64,000 bases of DNA from RUG11198 sp964600615. GTDB taxonomy: Bacteria; Bacillota_I; Bacilli_A; RF39; UBA660. The stretch lies in NCBI GenBank assembly GCA_964600615.1, contig CAZRJK010000002.1:1-64000 (forward strand), in the 5' to 3' direction. The notes under the pieces are model-generated. The model had not been told where the DNA came from, did not search any database, and saw only the letters and a list, made by a program, of their open reading frames with translations. Below are positions 24,995 through 33,846 of this stretch, in pieces (position 1 is the stretch's first letter; each line of letters opens with the position of its first letter). A program made the position numbers and the translations under genes.

Positions 24995-25528
24995 ATGGAA
25001 TTAAATTTATTAGAACGAAGTGAAATCTTAGGACTACCTGATAAAATCATAGAGCAAGCTAATGCAAATACTGAAAATGATTATCTTTATAGTAAGTCTG
25101 AAACTAAGAAAGAAAAGTATAATTATAGAGAAATGCGTAGTGATATTAAAAGTTGTATTGATAAATTTAAAGATACTAACTTGTATTATAATTCTTTAAT
25201 TAGTTACAGACCTAAAGCATCTACTAGCAATAGTATAAATGAATGGGTTAAGTATTGTAAAAGAGGAGATCCTTTTAGTAAATTAATAGATAAAAGAACT
25301 GATGATTTAATCTGGGCAAGAGAATTTTATTATTATATTTATGATGTCGCAAAGCAGTTAACACTTGATGAGGCAATATATTTTGTAGATGATTTTTTCA
25401 AAGGTAAAACTGAAGATAATATAGCAAGAGAATTAGGAATGAGTAAAACAACTTTAACCGAAGTGAAAAGAAGCTGTTTAATAAAAGTGAGTGAATGTTT
25501 AGAATTTTTTGTTAGGAATACATATTAA
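24995..25528 (+). CDS. Sigma-like/HTH regulatory protein (177 aa)
   Basis: The C-terminal 45 residues look like sigma region 4 or a related helix-turn-helix (TEDNIARELGMSKTTLTEVKR). The N-terminal part is helical and charged (NYREMRSDIKSCIDKFKDT, then WVKYCKRGDPFSKLIDKR) without a recognisable region 2. It may act as an activator of the ICE regulatory region rather than a full sigma factor. It has the best promoter in the ICE, with an overlapping inverted repeat, and its own terminator, so it is probably tightly regulated. Confidence 0.65.
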   Translation: MELNLLERSEILGLPDKIIEQANANTENDYLYSKSETKKEKYNYREMRSDIKSCIDKFKDTNLYYNSLISYRPKASTSNSINEWVKYCKRGDPFSKLIDKRTDDLIWAREFYYYIYDVAKQLTLDEAIYFVDDFFKGKTEDNIARELGMSKTTLTEVKRSCLIKVSECLEFFVRNTY

Positions 25529-25546
25529 TAGTGTATTCTTTTTTTT
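25516..25546 (+). terminator. Intrinsic terminator overlapping the 24995 gene end
   Basis: GAATACA (25516-25522) pairs with TGTATTC (25532-25538), followed by eight T; the stop codon lies in the loop. Confidence 0.75.
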
Positions 25547-25631
25547 ACCTAAATTATAGCTAATAAATATTTTTTAGTTTAGAAGGTTAGGTATGATTAT
25601 AGTTTATATTGTTTATAAAAAATGTAGAAGT

Positions 25632-25664
25632 CCTCCTTATTTGATTTGTTTTCTAATAAGGAGG
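25632..25664 (+). promoter_or_regulatory. Hairpin sequestering the ribosome site of the first sigma-like gene
   Basis: CCTCCTTATT (25632-25641) is perfectly complementary to AATAAGGAGG (25655-25664), which contains the full Shine-Dalgarno for ATG 25672. TTTTT follows, so the structure could block translation, terminate transcription, or both. Confidence 0.7.
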
Positions 25665-25671
25665 TTTTTAA

Positions 25672-26160
25672 ATGACTAAAATTCCAAAAAGGAGAAAATC
25701 AAAAGATAATCCGTATACTATTTTTTATTCTGAAGAATTACAACAATATTGTATTTCTTTTTTTGATAGTAATAATGTATTACAGAAAATTATACTATCA
25801 AAACAATTATTTGATGTATTTAATAAATTTGAGTTAGAAGATATTTCACAAATGCATAAATACGATAAGTATATAGAGCATTCTGAGGTGTTTGAAGAAA
25901 CTTTATATAAAAGAATGAATAATCAAGAAATAACAATTGAAGAATATATTGAGAAAAAAATAATAAATGAAAAACTAAGACTAGCAATTGTTAACTTGAA
26001 TGCTATTCAGAGAAGAAGAATAATTATGTATTATTTTGATAATAAGAACTTGAGGGAAATAGCAAAAATAGAAGGTTGTAATTATGTGTCAATAAAAAAT
26101 AGTTTAGATGTTGCATTAAAAAATTTGAAAAAATTTTTGAAAAATGACCTAACAAAATAG
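25672..26160 (+). CDS. Sigma-70-like regulatory protein, copy 1 (ICE sigma factor)
   Basis: 162 residues of the ICE sigma-factor family. The N-terminus KIPKRRKSKDNPYTIFY and the VFNKFELEDISQMHKYDKYI segment are characteristic. The C-terminal region 4 helix-turn-helix is IQRRRIIMYYFDNKNLREIA followed by a recognition helix (NYVSIKNSLDVALKNLKKFL). The homologous gene at 36547-37008 shares the layout. Translation is probably controlled by the hairpin over its ribosome site. Just downstream lie a stem-loop, a boxA-like element and a structured leader before the tail-collar/RHS cassette, which is the likely target. Confidence 0.85.
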   Translation: MTKIPKRRKSKDNPYTIFYSEELQQYCISFFDSNNVLQKIILSKQLFDVFNKFELEDISQMHKYDKYIEHSEVFEETLYKRMNNQEITIEEYIEKKIINEKLRLAIVNLNAIQRRRIIMYYFDNKNLREIAKIEGCNYVSIKNSLDVALKNLKKFLKNDLTK

Positions 26161-26177
26161 CAAAAAAATGGGAAACT

Positions 26178-26239
26178 AGTGAAAGGACATTAAGTTTCCT
26201 TTCACTCCTTCCTCAAACATGAAGTGTTCTTTGAAAATT
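26178..26239 (+). promoter_or_regulatory. Stem-loop plus boxA-like element, copy 1
   Basis: AGTGAAAGGA (26178-26187) pairs perfectly with TCCTTTCACT (26197-26206); no T-tract follows. Nineteen bases later is TGTTCTTTGAAAATT (26225-26239), which resembles the NusB/NusE boxA of Gram-positive rRNA leaders. The same 15 bases occur at 37071-37085 after a comparable stem-loop. Confidence 0.55.
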
Positions 26240-26400
26240 AAATAGAGTTAGAAATCGCCGATATATGCTGACTCGTTAAACAAAATGCAAGGCAAACCCT
26301 ATTGGCACGGGAGTTAAGATTAATCTAAAAATCTACTGTAAAAGTCCGATGGTAAAGGAAGTTATGGTTTAACTAAAAACCAAAAAAAGAAAGTGGTGAA
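26240..26400 (+). ncRNA. Structured leader of the tail-collar/RHS cassette
   Basis: A 160-base non-coding stretch with higher GC than its surroundings. Short complementary segments are visible: GACTC (about 26270) with GAGTT (about 26320), CCC with GGG inside that stem, and TGGTTT with AAACCA near the 3' end. It may be a cis-acting regulatory RNA for the downstream genes. I cannot assign it to a known RNA family. Confidence 0.4.
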
Positions 26401-26403
26401 AAT

Positions 26404-27570
26404 ATGAATACAGAAGATCAAAAAAAAATAGGAGTAAATGAAATTAATGTACAAGATTCATTAAACGGACCGTTATTAGATTTAAAAATTGAGTGCAATG
26501 AAAATACGATTATACCAAATACAAATCAATTAGTTATTTATGTTGATAAATCATCTCAATCATCTCCAACAAATGAACGTAAGGAATATATATTTGATTT
26601 ATCAACACCTTTACAATATCTAAATAGCACCAGTGATGTTTTTTTTGTTAAATTTATTATTGAGAATGGAATAATCAAATTAAAAACTTATGTTGAAAGA
26701 AATATTGGTGAAGAGCAAAATGTTCAAGTTGTATTACAAAATTCTTATATTGAAGAAGTTAATAGTTCTTTAATAAATCTTTTTGAAGGTATAAACTATA
26801 TATATACAAATTATATTAATGCTAGTATTGAGTTCTATTATCCTAAATCAACAACGTTTAATAAACAGTATGCCAATGATGGTGTTCTATATACTTGCTT
26901 AGACAGTATAAAGAATTTTTCAGTTAATTATCCTTATTTTAAGGATGCATTTACTAAAACTGGTAATAAACTAGATTTAGCTGTAGATAATGCATGTGTA
27001 GAAAGTATCACATCAAAAAATAATAGTTTCTATTTAGATGAATTTGGTAATTTAGTTGTCAATTCTATTAGTACAAATAGTGGATCAATATTAAATCATG
27101 ATGAAATTGTAGATTTAATATATCCAATAGGAAGTATATATTTATCAACAAATAATGCTAATCCTGGAACGCTTTTTGGAGGAACTTGGCAACAAATAAA
27201 GGATAAATTTTTGTTAGGTTGTGGAGATACATACGCTCTTGCTGCTACTGGTGGTGAAGCAACACATGTTTTAAGTACTAATGAAATACCAAGTCACTCA
27301 CATACTTGGAGTCAAACTTCTTGTACAAATCCAGGAAATCATACGCATATTGTAGGTGCAGATAAGGATGGCGGTCCTGGTAGTAATAGATATACAGTTC
27401 ATATTACAAGTAATAATACTGCTTATGGACAGCAATATTCACCAGCAAGTGGTGGTGCTGGAAGTCACACACACACAATTGGTGGAAGTAATACCAATAC
27501 TGGTGGTGGTGCAGCTCATAACAATATGCCTCCTTATATAACAGTTTCAATGTGGAAAAGAGTATCCTAA
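26404..27570 (+). CDS. Phage tail-collar/fibre-type protein
   Basis: The C-terminal 155 residues match the phage tail-collar and fibre-tip family: LIYPIGSIYLSTNNANPGTL, then FGGTWQQIKDKFLLGCGDTY, a His-rich receptor-tip region (EIPSHSHTW; SHTHTIGG), and the terminal HNNMPPYITVSMWKR. The N-terminal 230 residues are unrelated. There is no signal peptide or membrane segment. No other phage structural genes are present, so it is probably adapted for another purpose, perhaps an adhesin or carrier for the RHS protein encoded 20 bases downstream. Confidence 0.8.
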   Translation: MNTEDQKKIGVNEINVQDSLNGPLLDLKIECNENTIIPNTNQLVIYVDKSSQSSPTNERKEYIFDLSTPLQYLNSTSDVFFVKFIIENGIIKLKTYVERNIGEEQNVQVVLQNSYIEEVNSSLINLFEGINYIYTNYINASIEFYYPKSTTFNKQYANDGVLYTCLDSIKNFSVNYPYFKDAFTKTGNKLDLAVDNACVESITSKNNSFYLDEFGNLVVNSISTNSGSILNHDEIVDLIYPIGSIYLSTNNANPGTLFGGTWQQIKDKFLLGCGDTYALAATGGEATHVLSTNEIPSHSHTWSQTSCTNPGNHTHIVGADKDGGPGSNRYTVHITSNNTAYGQQYSPASGGAGSHTHTIGGSNTNTGGGAAHNNMPPYITVSMWKRVS

Positions 27571-27590
27571 TTTAGGAAAAGGAGGATAAA

Positions 27591-30500
27591 ATGAAAGCAA
27601 TTGAATTAGTAGGAAAAAGAAAAGAAAGAGAAAAACATTATTTAGCTAGTGATGGAACAATTACAGCGGAATTATATGATGATGATATATTTTATTTAAA
27701 AAATGGGACATATGAAGAAATTGATAATTCTTTAATAAAGAAAGATGGTTATTATTTTAATAAAAGTAATTCTTTTAAAGCAAGTTTTGCTGAAAATAGT
27801 AAACATGATTTACTAACTGTTGAGAAAGGAAAATATTATTTATCGTTTTTTCTAAAGAATAATAATGCAGCTCTATTAATTGAAAATAGTGATGAGAACA
27901 ATTATATAAATAAAACTAAAAAATTAAAATATCAAAATATATTAAATAATATTGATATTGATTATAAAATTATGCCTACATGTGTCAAGGAAAATATTGT
28001 TTTAAAAAACAAACTATCTATAGAGGAAGATATAGTATTTGATGTCGAAACTAATTTAGAACTTGAAAAATTGGACGATGATTCAATTATTGCTAAAAAA
28101 GATAATGAAAGAATATTTAAAATTGAAAAGCCAATTATATTTGATTCAAACACTAAAATTAACAATGATATAACTTATAAATTAGAACAAATTGATAACA
28201 AATATAAACTAACATTTAACTTTGATAAAAATTGGTTATTAAAGGATGATATTACATTTCCAGTCTTTATTGATCCGACAATATCAAATCAAACGGAAAC
28301 AAATAGTGTTTATGACACTTATATATTTCCAAATGATCAAAATGTAAATAGAAATAATCAAGACGTTTTAAAAGCAGGTATTGAAAGAACTAACGGTATA
28401 GATGTAATAAATAGAACACTAATAAAGTTTGATTTACCAACAGTTGGAACTGGTAGTCATATAATCTCTGCAAAGTTAAATTTAGTAGGATATCCATATA
28501 GTTCTTATGGCTTTGATGCAGATAATGATTTAGTTGTCGGATATAGAATTACTGAACCTTGGGATGAAAGTACAGCAAATTGGAATACAATGAATAACAA
28601 ATATGATAATAGTAGAATTGAATTGCTATTCCACGCAAAAAGAAGTTATTGGGATGGAACTAATTTAGATGTTCAAGTTAATTCACTTGATGTAACCAGG
28701 TTAGTAAGACAATGGTATTTAAACACACCTAATTATGGAATTATGCTTAAACAATATAAAGAAGTATATTCAAATAGTTTTGTTCCAATTTTCTATTCAA
28801 AAAGCAATGTAGCTCCAGGTGATAATCCTAAACCATATTTTACATTAACATATCGCAATCAGAATGGATATGAAGATTATTATGATTATAAAGAAAAAGT
28901 ATTTAGGCATGGTTCTGTATATGCTAATACTTGTACTGGTAATATTGTAGGAATTTTTGAAGTAGCTAAAACTGTTGGACAAATATTGCCTGCTAAATTA
29001 ATGATGATTTATAACACAAATGATGTAGTTTTAAATAATAATATTGGATACGGCATTGGAATAAGATTAAATTTTTCACAAGAAATAAAGAAAATTTCTA
29101 TTAGTGGAAAAGATTATCTAGAATACATTGATGAAGATGGAAGCGTGCATTATTTCTATAAAAATACTAATAATGATTATGAAGATGAAGATGGACTTAA
29201 TATGTTGGTAAAGGTGTTAGAAAATCAATATGAATTGAGTAAAAAAGATGGAACAAAACTAATTTTTAATAAAAGTAATGATCATGGATACTTAATTCAA
29301 TATGTTAGTAATATTGGAAATATCATAAGTATAAATTATGATAGTAATAATAGAATAGTTAAAATCATAGATGGTGGTAATAAAGAAATAAATTTTGAAT
29401 ACATAACAAATAAGATTATAATAACGAGTGGTACTGAAACGTCAGAAATAAATTATCAAAATGACAAAGTTATTAGTTTTACTGTTTCATCTGAAACAAC
29501 TATAATTAATCATGATTCAAATAATTGTATCTCTGAAATAATCGATAGCAATCAAAAATATACAACATTTGACTATTATAATTATTTACCATACAAAATA
29601 AGAAAAATAACTGATTATGGAATAAATGGTGGTATTGGAAATGAATTAGAATTTGTATATAATTTGAATTCAACAACAATGATTGATGGAAAAGATAGAA
29701 TTAATAGAATTAATTATAGAGAAAACGGAATTGTAGACTCTTCTAGTGTTTTACTATCAAGCGATGATATTAAAAATGCATATGGAAGTACACATGGTAA
29801 AGCCATGAGTTCACTAAGCTTAAATAGAGTATCATCTAGTAGTCAAAATATGAAGTATATAAATAACTATTTAAAAAATACAAGTTTTGAACGAGATGAA
29901 TTATATTTTACATCGATAAATACAGCTACTATTTCAATTTCAGATGACTACTCATATAGCGGAATTAAAAGTTTAAAAATAGTTAGTGCTTCTTCTAACG
30001 ATGGTGCAAAATACAGCATAACAGTTCCAAAAGGGAAATATTATACATTTAGCGGATATATAAAGAGTAACTGTAACTTAAAACTTAGTCTTCAGTATAA
30101 TGATGTTAATAGTACATGTGTAAAGAATGAAAAAATAGTATACTCATCTAATAATGAATTTAGTAGAAAAAATGTATCAATTTATTATCCTGAAGATGCT
30201 ACTAGTGATATTTTAATTTGTCTTGAATTACTAAATTCTGGAATAGTTTATCTTGATGATATTCAATTAGAAGAAGGTGAAGTGGCAAACCATTATAATA
30301 TGATTGAAAATTCAAGCTTTTATAATGGCACTGACAATTGGGAAATAACGCAGGAAGATAATTATGAATTTGTTACCATAAATAATGAAACAGTTCTAAA
30401 AATGAATGCTTTGCCTGATAAGTTAACTGGTTTTAGTAAGAGAATTAAAGTTTCTGGTAATGCTGGAGATAGTTATACTTTACAATTTTGGTATAAAAAT

Positions 30501-33500
30501 CTTGGATTTAAATCAGAACTTGGAATGACAGATACTTGGTTTCAATTTATTCCTACATATGGTGAATATCCAGATACAGTAGATTTAAACTACGGAAATG
30601 ATGAATGGCAATTATATTCATATACATTTGTTGCAAAATATGATTATGAAGAAATACTATTTAGTTTAACAATTTCTGATAATGGAAATGCATTGTATTT
30701 TGCAGATTTTGGATTATTTAAAAATATGAAAAAATTAGAATATGAGTATAATGAAAATGGAAGACTAACATCTAATAAAAATCTTAGCGATCATAAGACT
30801 ACATATACCTATGATGTCAATAATCAAATAATAAATTCAACTACTTCAACAGGAAAAAAATCATATATAGAATATGATAACAACATTATAAATATGCAAA
30901 AAAATGTTACATCTGTTGATAGAATATCTACCGAAATGCAATATAACGAAGATGGCAATATAATTATGACAAGAAAAAGAAATAAGGAAATTGGTAATGA
31001 TATAGTTAATGGTGAATATAGAATTAGAGCAAAAGGAACAAATAAATATTTGAGAAATATATCTAACAGAATATCATTGATAGAAGATAGAAATAATTAT
31101 GATTTATGGACTTTTGAATTTGTTGATGAATATGTTAAGATTTGTTCTAGTATTCTAACTAATAAATATATTTGTATTGTTTCTGATAATATTGCGATAT
31201 CAAACTATTCAAATGAAAATTCGTTATTTGAATTAATAAAAAATGATAATGGTAGTTATAAGATAAAGGCTAAAAATATAAACAAATATATAAAATTTAA
31301 TGATAATAATATTGAATTAGCTGATTTAATAGAGGATGATTATCATTTTGAATTTTATATTGAGAAAAAAAGTGATCAGTTTTTTGAAAATGAAATAATA
31401 TATAGTTCAGATAGAAATTTCGTTGAAAAAACAATTGATAGCAGTTTCAATGAAATAAAATATGAATATAATCAAAATGGTAAAATTCAAAAAATTATTA
31501 ATGCTTTGGATTATTTTACTGAATATACATATAATGGTGATTATTTAGTTTCTATTTCAGATTGTAATTTATCAAATAATTATAGTTATAATGTTAATGG
31601 ATTATTAAGTAAAATAACCTTTAATAATAAAGAATACAATTTCGTTTATGATGAATATTTAAACTTAAAGAGTATAAATATAAATAATGTATATACTTTG
31701 GTTACATATAATTATGAACCTAATGATGGTAATTTAACTTCTATAACTTTTGGAAATGGAAAAACAATTTCATACAATTATGATATGTTCGATAAATTAT
31801 CAAGAATTGTTAAAGAAGATGGAACCTATGATTTGAAATATGATAGTAGTGGTAATTTAGTAAAAATAAAATCTGATGATATGGTAAAAGAGTATATTTA
31901 CGATTTATCAAAAAGATTAATAGAATATAAAAATAACGATTTTGGTATTATTTATAATTATGACAAAAATAATAATGATAATCTTCTTAGTAAGACATAT
32001 TATATAAATTCTGAAAGTAATATCATATCCAATGAATATAATGCAGATTCGTCTTTACATAAAGCTACTATTAATAATGATGAGATAGTATATGAATATG
32101 ATAAACTAGGTAGAATTGTTAGTAGTAAATTAAACAATGTAGTAAATGAAAGTTTTGAATACTTAAAATATGGTAATAGAAATACATTGTTTATTGAAAA
32201 ATATAATAATATCATTGGACAATATGAATATAAATATGATAAATTAAATAATATAACTCATATATATGTAGATGGTATCTTAAAAAATGAATATTTTTAT
32301 AATGAATATTCAGAATTAATTAAAGAATTTGATTATAGGACAAACAAAAAAATTAAATACTATTATGATAATAGTGGAAATATAATTAGAAAGAGAATTT
32401 TTCCGTTGAATGATGATAATGTATTAGAAACGATTGAATACACATATGGCGATAATAATTGGAAAGATAAAATGACAAAATATAATAATGACAATATTAC
32501 ATATGATTTAAGTGGAAATGTTGTTTCTATAGGCAATAATATTAGTTTAAGTTGGAAAAATGGCAAAGAATTATCAAATTATACTTCAAATAATGATACA
32601 ATCAATTATAAATATGATAATGATGGATTAAGAATATCAAAAGAAGTAAATAATGTAATAACTAATTATTATTTAGAAGGCAAGAAAATAATTTATGAAG
32701 AAAAAAATAATAACATTATATTCTATATCTATGATGATACTGATGAAATAATTGGATTTAAATATAATAATAATATATATTATTATGTAAAAAATGGACA
32801 AGAAGATGTAATAGGCATTACGGATAGCAATTCTAATCTTATTGCAAAATATGTATATGATTCTTGGGGAAAAGTATTAGAAGTTTTAGATTCAAATGAT
32901 CAAATAATTACTAATAGTAGCCATATTGCTCTAATAAATCCATTTAGATTTAAAAGTTATTATTATGATGCTGAAACTGAATTATATTATTTAAATACTA
33001 GATATTATAATCCAAAATGGGGAAGATTCATTTCTGCCGATACAAATATGGCAGTTTCAAATAATATTAAAGGTGCTAATTTGTTTAGTTATGCATTAAA
33101 TAATCCAATAAATTATGAAGATAAGAATGGTAATTGGCCAAAGATTTTGAAAAGTATTGGTAAGGCAATAAAAACAATAAAGAAAAAAATAGCAAAAGTA
33201 GTAACAACCGTTGTAAAAGCAGTTTTTGGAGTAAATACTTCTACAAAATCTCAAACAACAACATTCCCGATTGAAGGAAATTCTAAAGGCGTTAAAATAT
33301 CGAGTGGCACAAATATTAATACAACAGTTGAAAAAGGAACAAGAGATAAACCTGTTTCATTTTATGGTGAATATACATCTAATTTAGATGGTAAAAGTTC
33401 TATTGATGGTGGTGTTCAAATTAATATTTCTAAATTAAATGTAAGCCTTAATATAGGATCTGATGATAATTATGTTAGGTTTACAACGGATCAAAACAAC

Positions 33501-33773
33501 GGAAATCGTGAATCAGGATTTTCTATTGGATATTCAATATCGAATCTTTCATTTTTTGTTGCTGGACATAATGAAGTACAGACACCAAGTGGTTCAGTAG
33601 AAACGTTTGGACGAACTGATATAAGTCTATTTACAATCGCACAAGTTGTACTTATTCCAGTTTATGATGGAGCAATTCAACAAGTTTTTATAGGCTGTGG
33701 TAATGGTGTTAAAGATGTTGTTAACGTTATTAAAGGATTTAAAAGATTTGTTCCTGCATTAGGAACACCGTAA
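27591..33773 (+). CDS. Giant RHS/YD-repeat polymorphic-toxin-like protein (2,060 aa)
   Basis: Domains in order: an N-terminal region without signal peptide (1-220); a DNRLRE-type beta domain (about 225-425, NRTLIKFDLPTVGTGSH); a long YD-repeat region (about 450-1780) interrupted by carbohydrate-binding-like and ricin-like segments (GEYRIRAKGTNKYLRN, about 1142); the RHS core (YYYDAETELYYLNTRYYNPK then WGRFISADT, about 1785-1820); the shell-closing NPINYEDKNGN (about 1837-1847); and a unique C-terminus of about 210 residues starting with a basic amphipathic helix (KILKSIGKAIKTIKKKIAK). RHS proteins encapsulate a C-terminal toxin. No known nuclease motif is seen, so membrane activity is possible. 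Confidence 0.9.
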   Translation: MKAIELVGKRKEREKHYLASDGTITAELYDDDIFYLKNGTYEEIDNSLIKKDGYYFNKSNSFKASFAENSKHDLLTVEKGKYYLSFFLKNNNAALLIENSDENNYINKTKKLKYQNILNNIDIDYKIMPTCVKENIVLKNKLSIEEDIVFDVETNLELEKLDDDSIIAKKDNERIFKIEKPIIFDSNTKINNDITYKLEQIDNKYKLTFNFDKNWLLKDDITFPVFIDPTISNQTETNSVYDTYIFPNDQNVNRNNQDVLKAGIERTNGIDVINRTLIKFDLPTVGTGSHIISAKLNLVGYPYSSYGFDADNDLVVGYRITEPWDESTANWNTMNNKYDNSRIELLFHAKRSYWDGTNLDVQVNSLDVTRLVRQWYLNTPNYGIMLKQYKEVYSNSFVPIFYSKSNVAPGDNPKPYFTLTYRNQNGYEDYYDYKEKVFRHGSVYANTCTGNIVGIFEVAKTVGQILPAKLMMIYNTNDVVLNNNIGYGIGIRLNFSQEIKKISISGKDYLEYIDEDGSVHYFYKNTNNDYEDEDGLNMLVKVLENQYELSKKDGTKLIFNKSNDHGYLIQYVSNIGNIISINYDSNNRIVKIIDGGNKEINFEYITNKIIITSGTETSEINYQNDKVISFTVSSETTIINHDSNNCISEIIDSNQKYTTFDYYNYLPYKIRKITDYGINGGIGNELEFVYNLNSTTMIDGKDRINRINYRENGIVDSSSVLLSSDDIKNAYGSTHGKAMSSLSLNRVSSSSQNMKYINNYLKNTSFERDELYFTSINTATISISDDYSYSGIKSLKIVSASSNDGAKYSITVPKGKYYTFSGYIKSNCNLKLSLQYNDVNSTCVKNEKIVYSSNNEFSRKNVSIYYPEDATSDILICLELLNSGIVYLDDIQLEEGEVANHYNMIENSSFYNGTDNWEITQEDNYEFVTINNETVLKMNALPDKLTGFSKRIKVSGNAGDSYTLQFWYKNLGFKSELGMTDTWFQFIPTYGEYPDTVDLNYGNDEWQLYSYTFVAKYDYEEILFSLTISDNGNALYFADFGLFKNMKKLEYEYNENGRLTSNKNLSDHKTTYTYDVNNQIINSTTSTGKKSYIEYDNNIINMQKNVTSVDRISTEMQYNEDGNIIMTRKRNKEIGNDIVNGEYRIRAKGTNKYLRNISNRISLIEDRNNYDLWTFEFVDEYVKICSSILTNKYICIVSDNIAISNYSNENSLFELIKNDNGSYKIKAKNINKYIKFNDNNIELADLIEDDYHFEFYIEKKSDQFFENEIIYSSDRNFVEKTIDSSFNEIKYEYNQNGKIQKIINALDYFTEYTYNGDYLVSISDCNLSNNYSYNVNGLLSKITFNNKEYNFVYDEYLNLKSININNVYTLVTYNYEPNDGNLTSITFGNGKTISYNYDMFDKLSRIVKEDGTYDLKYDSSGNLVKIKSDDMVKEYIYDLSKRLIEYKNNDFGIIYNYDKNNNDNLLSKTYYINSESNIISNEYNADSSLHKATINNDEIVYEYDKLGRIVSSKLNNVVNESFEYLKYGNRNTLFIEKYNNIIGQYEYKYDKLNNITHIYVDGILKNEYFYNEYSELIKEFDYRTNKKIKYYYDNSGNIIRKRIFPLNDDNVLETIEYTYGDNNWKDKMTKYNNDNITYDLSGNVVSIGNNISLSWKNGKELSNYTSNNDTINYKYDNDGLRISKEVNNVITNYYLEGKKIIYEEKNNNIIFYIYDDTDEIIGFKYNNNIYYYVKNGQEDVIGITDSNSNLIAKYVYDSWGKVLEVLDSNDQIITNSSHIALINPFRFKSYYYDAETELYYLNTRYYNPKWGRFISADTNMAVSNNIKGANLFSYALNNPINYEDKNGNWPKILKSIGKAIKTIKKKIAKVVTTVVKAVFGVNTSTKSQTTTFPIEGNSKGVKISSGTNINTTVEKGTRDKPVSFYGEYTSNLDGKSSIDGGVQINISKLNVSLNIGSDDNYVRFTTDQNNGNRESGFSIGYSISNLSFFVAGHNEVQTPSGSVETFGRTDISLFTIAQVVLIPVYDGAIQQVFIGCGNGVKDVVNVIKGFKRFVPALGTP

Positions 33774-33804
33774 AATAAGTTGGCCTTAAAAAGCCAACTT
33801 ATTT
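33773..33804 (+). terminator. Perfect hairpin terminator after the RHS gene
   Basis: AAATAAGTTGGC (33773-33784) pairs perfectly over 12 bases with GCCAACTTATTT (33793-33804). Confidence 0.75.
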
Positions 33805-33830
33805 ACTTATTATATAATTTATGTTACAAT
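33802..33830 (+). promoter_or_regulatory. Possible separate promoter for the putative immunity gene
   Basis: TTTACT (33802-33807), 17 bases, TACAAT (33825-33830), just after the RHS terminator and 16 bases before ATG 33847. Confidence 0.4.
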
Positions 33831-33846
33831 CATAGTAGGTGATTAC

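Noticed and set aside
26178..26239. boxA-like sequence as a sign of a nearby rRNA operon
   Set aside because: No rRNA or tRNA gene is recognisable on either side; the element lies between a sigma-like gene and a tail-collar gene and recurs in the same ICE context.
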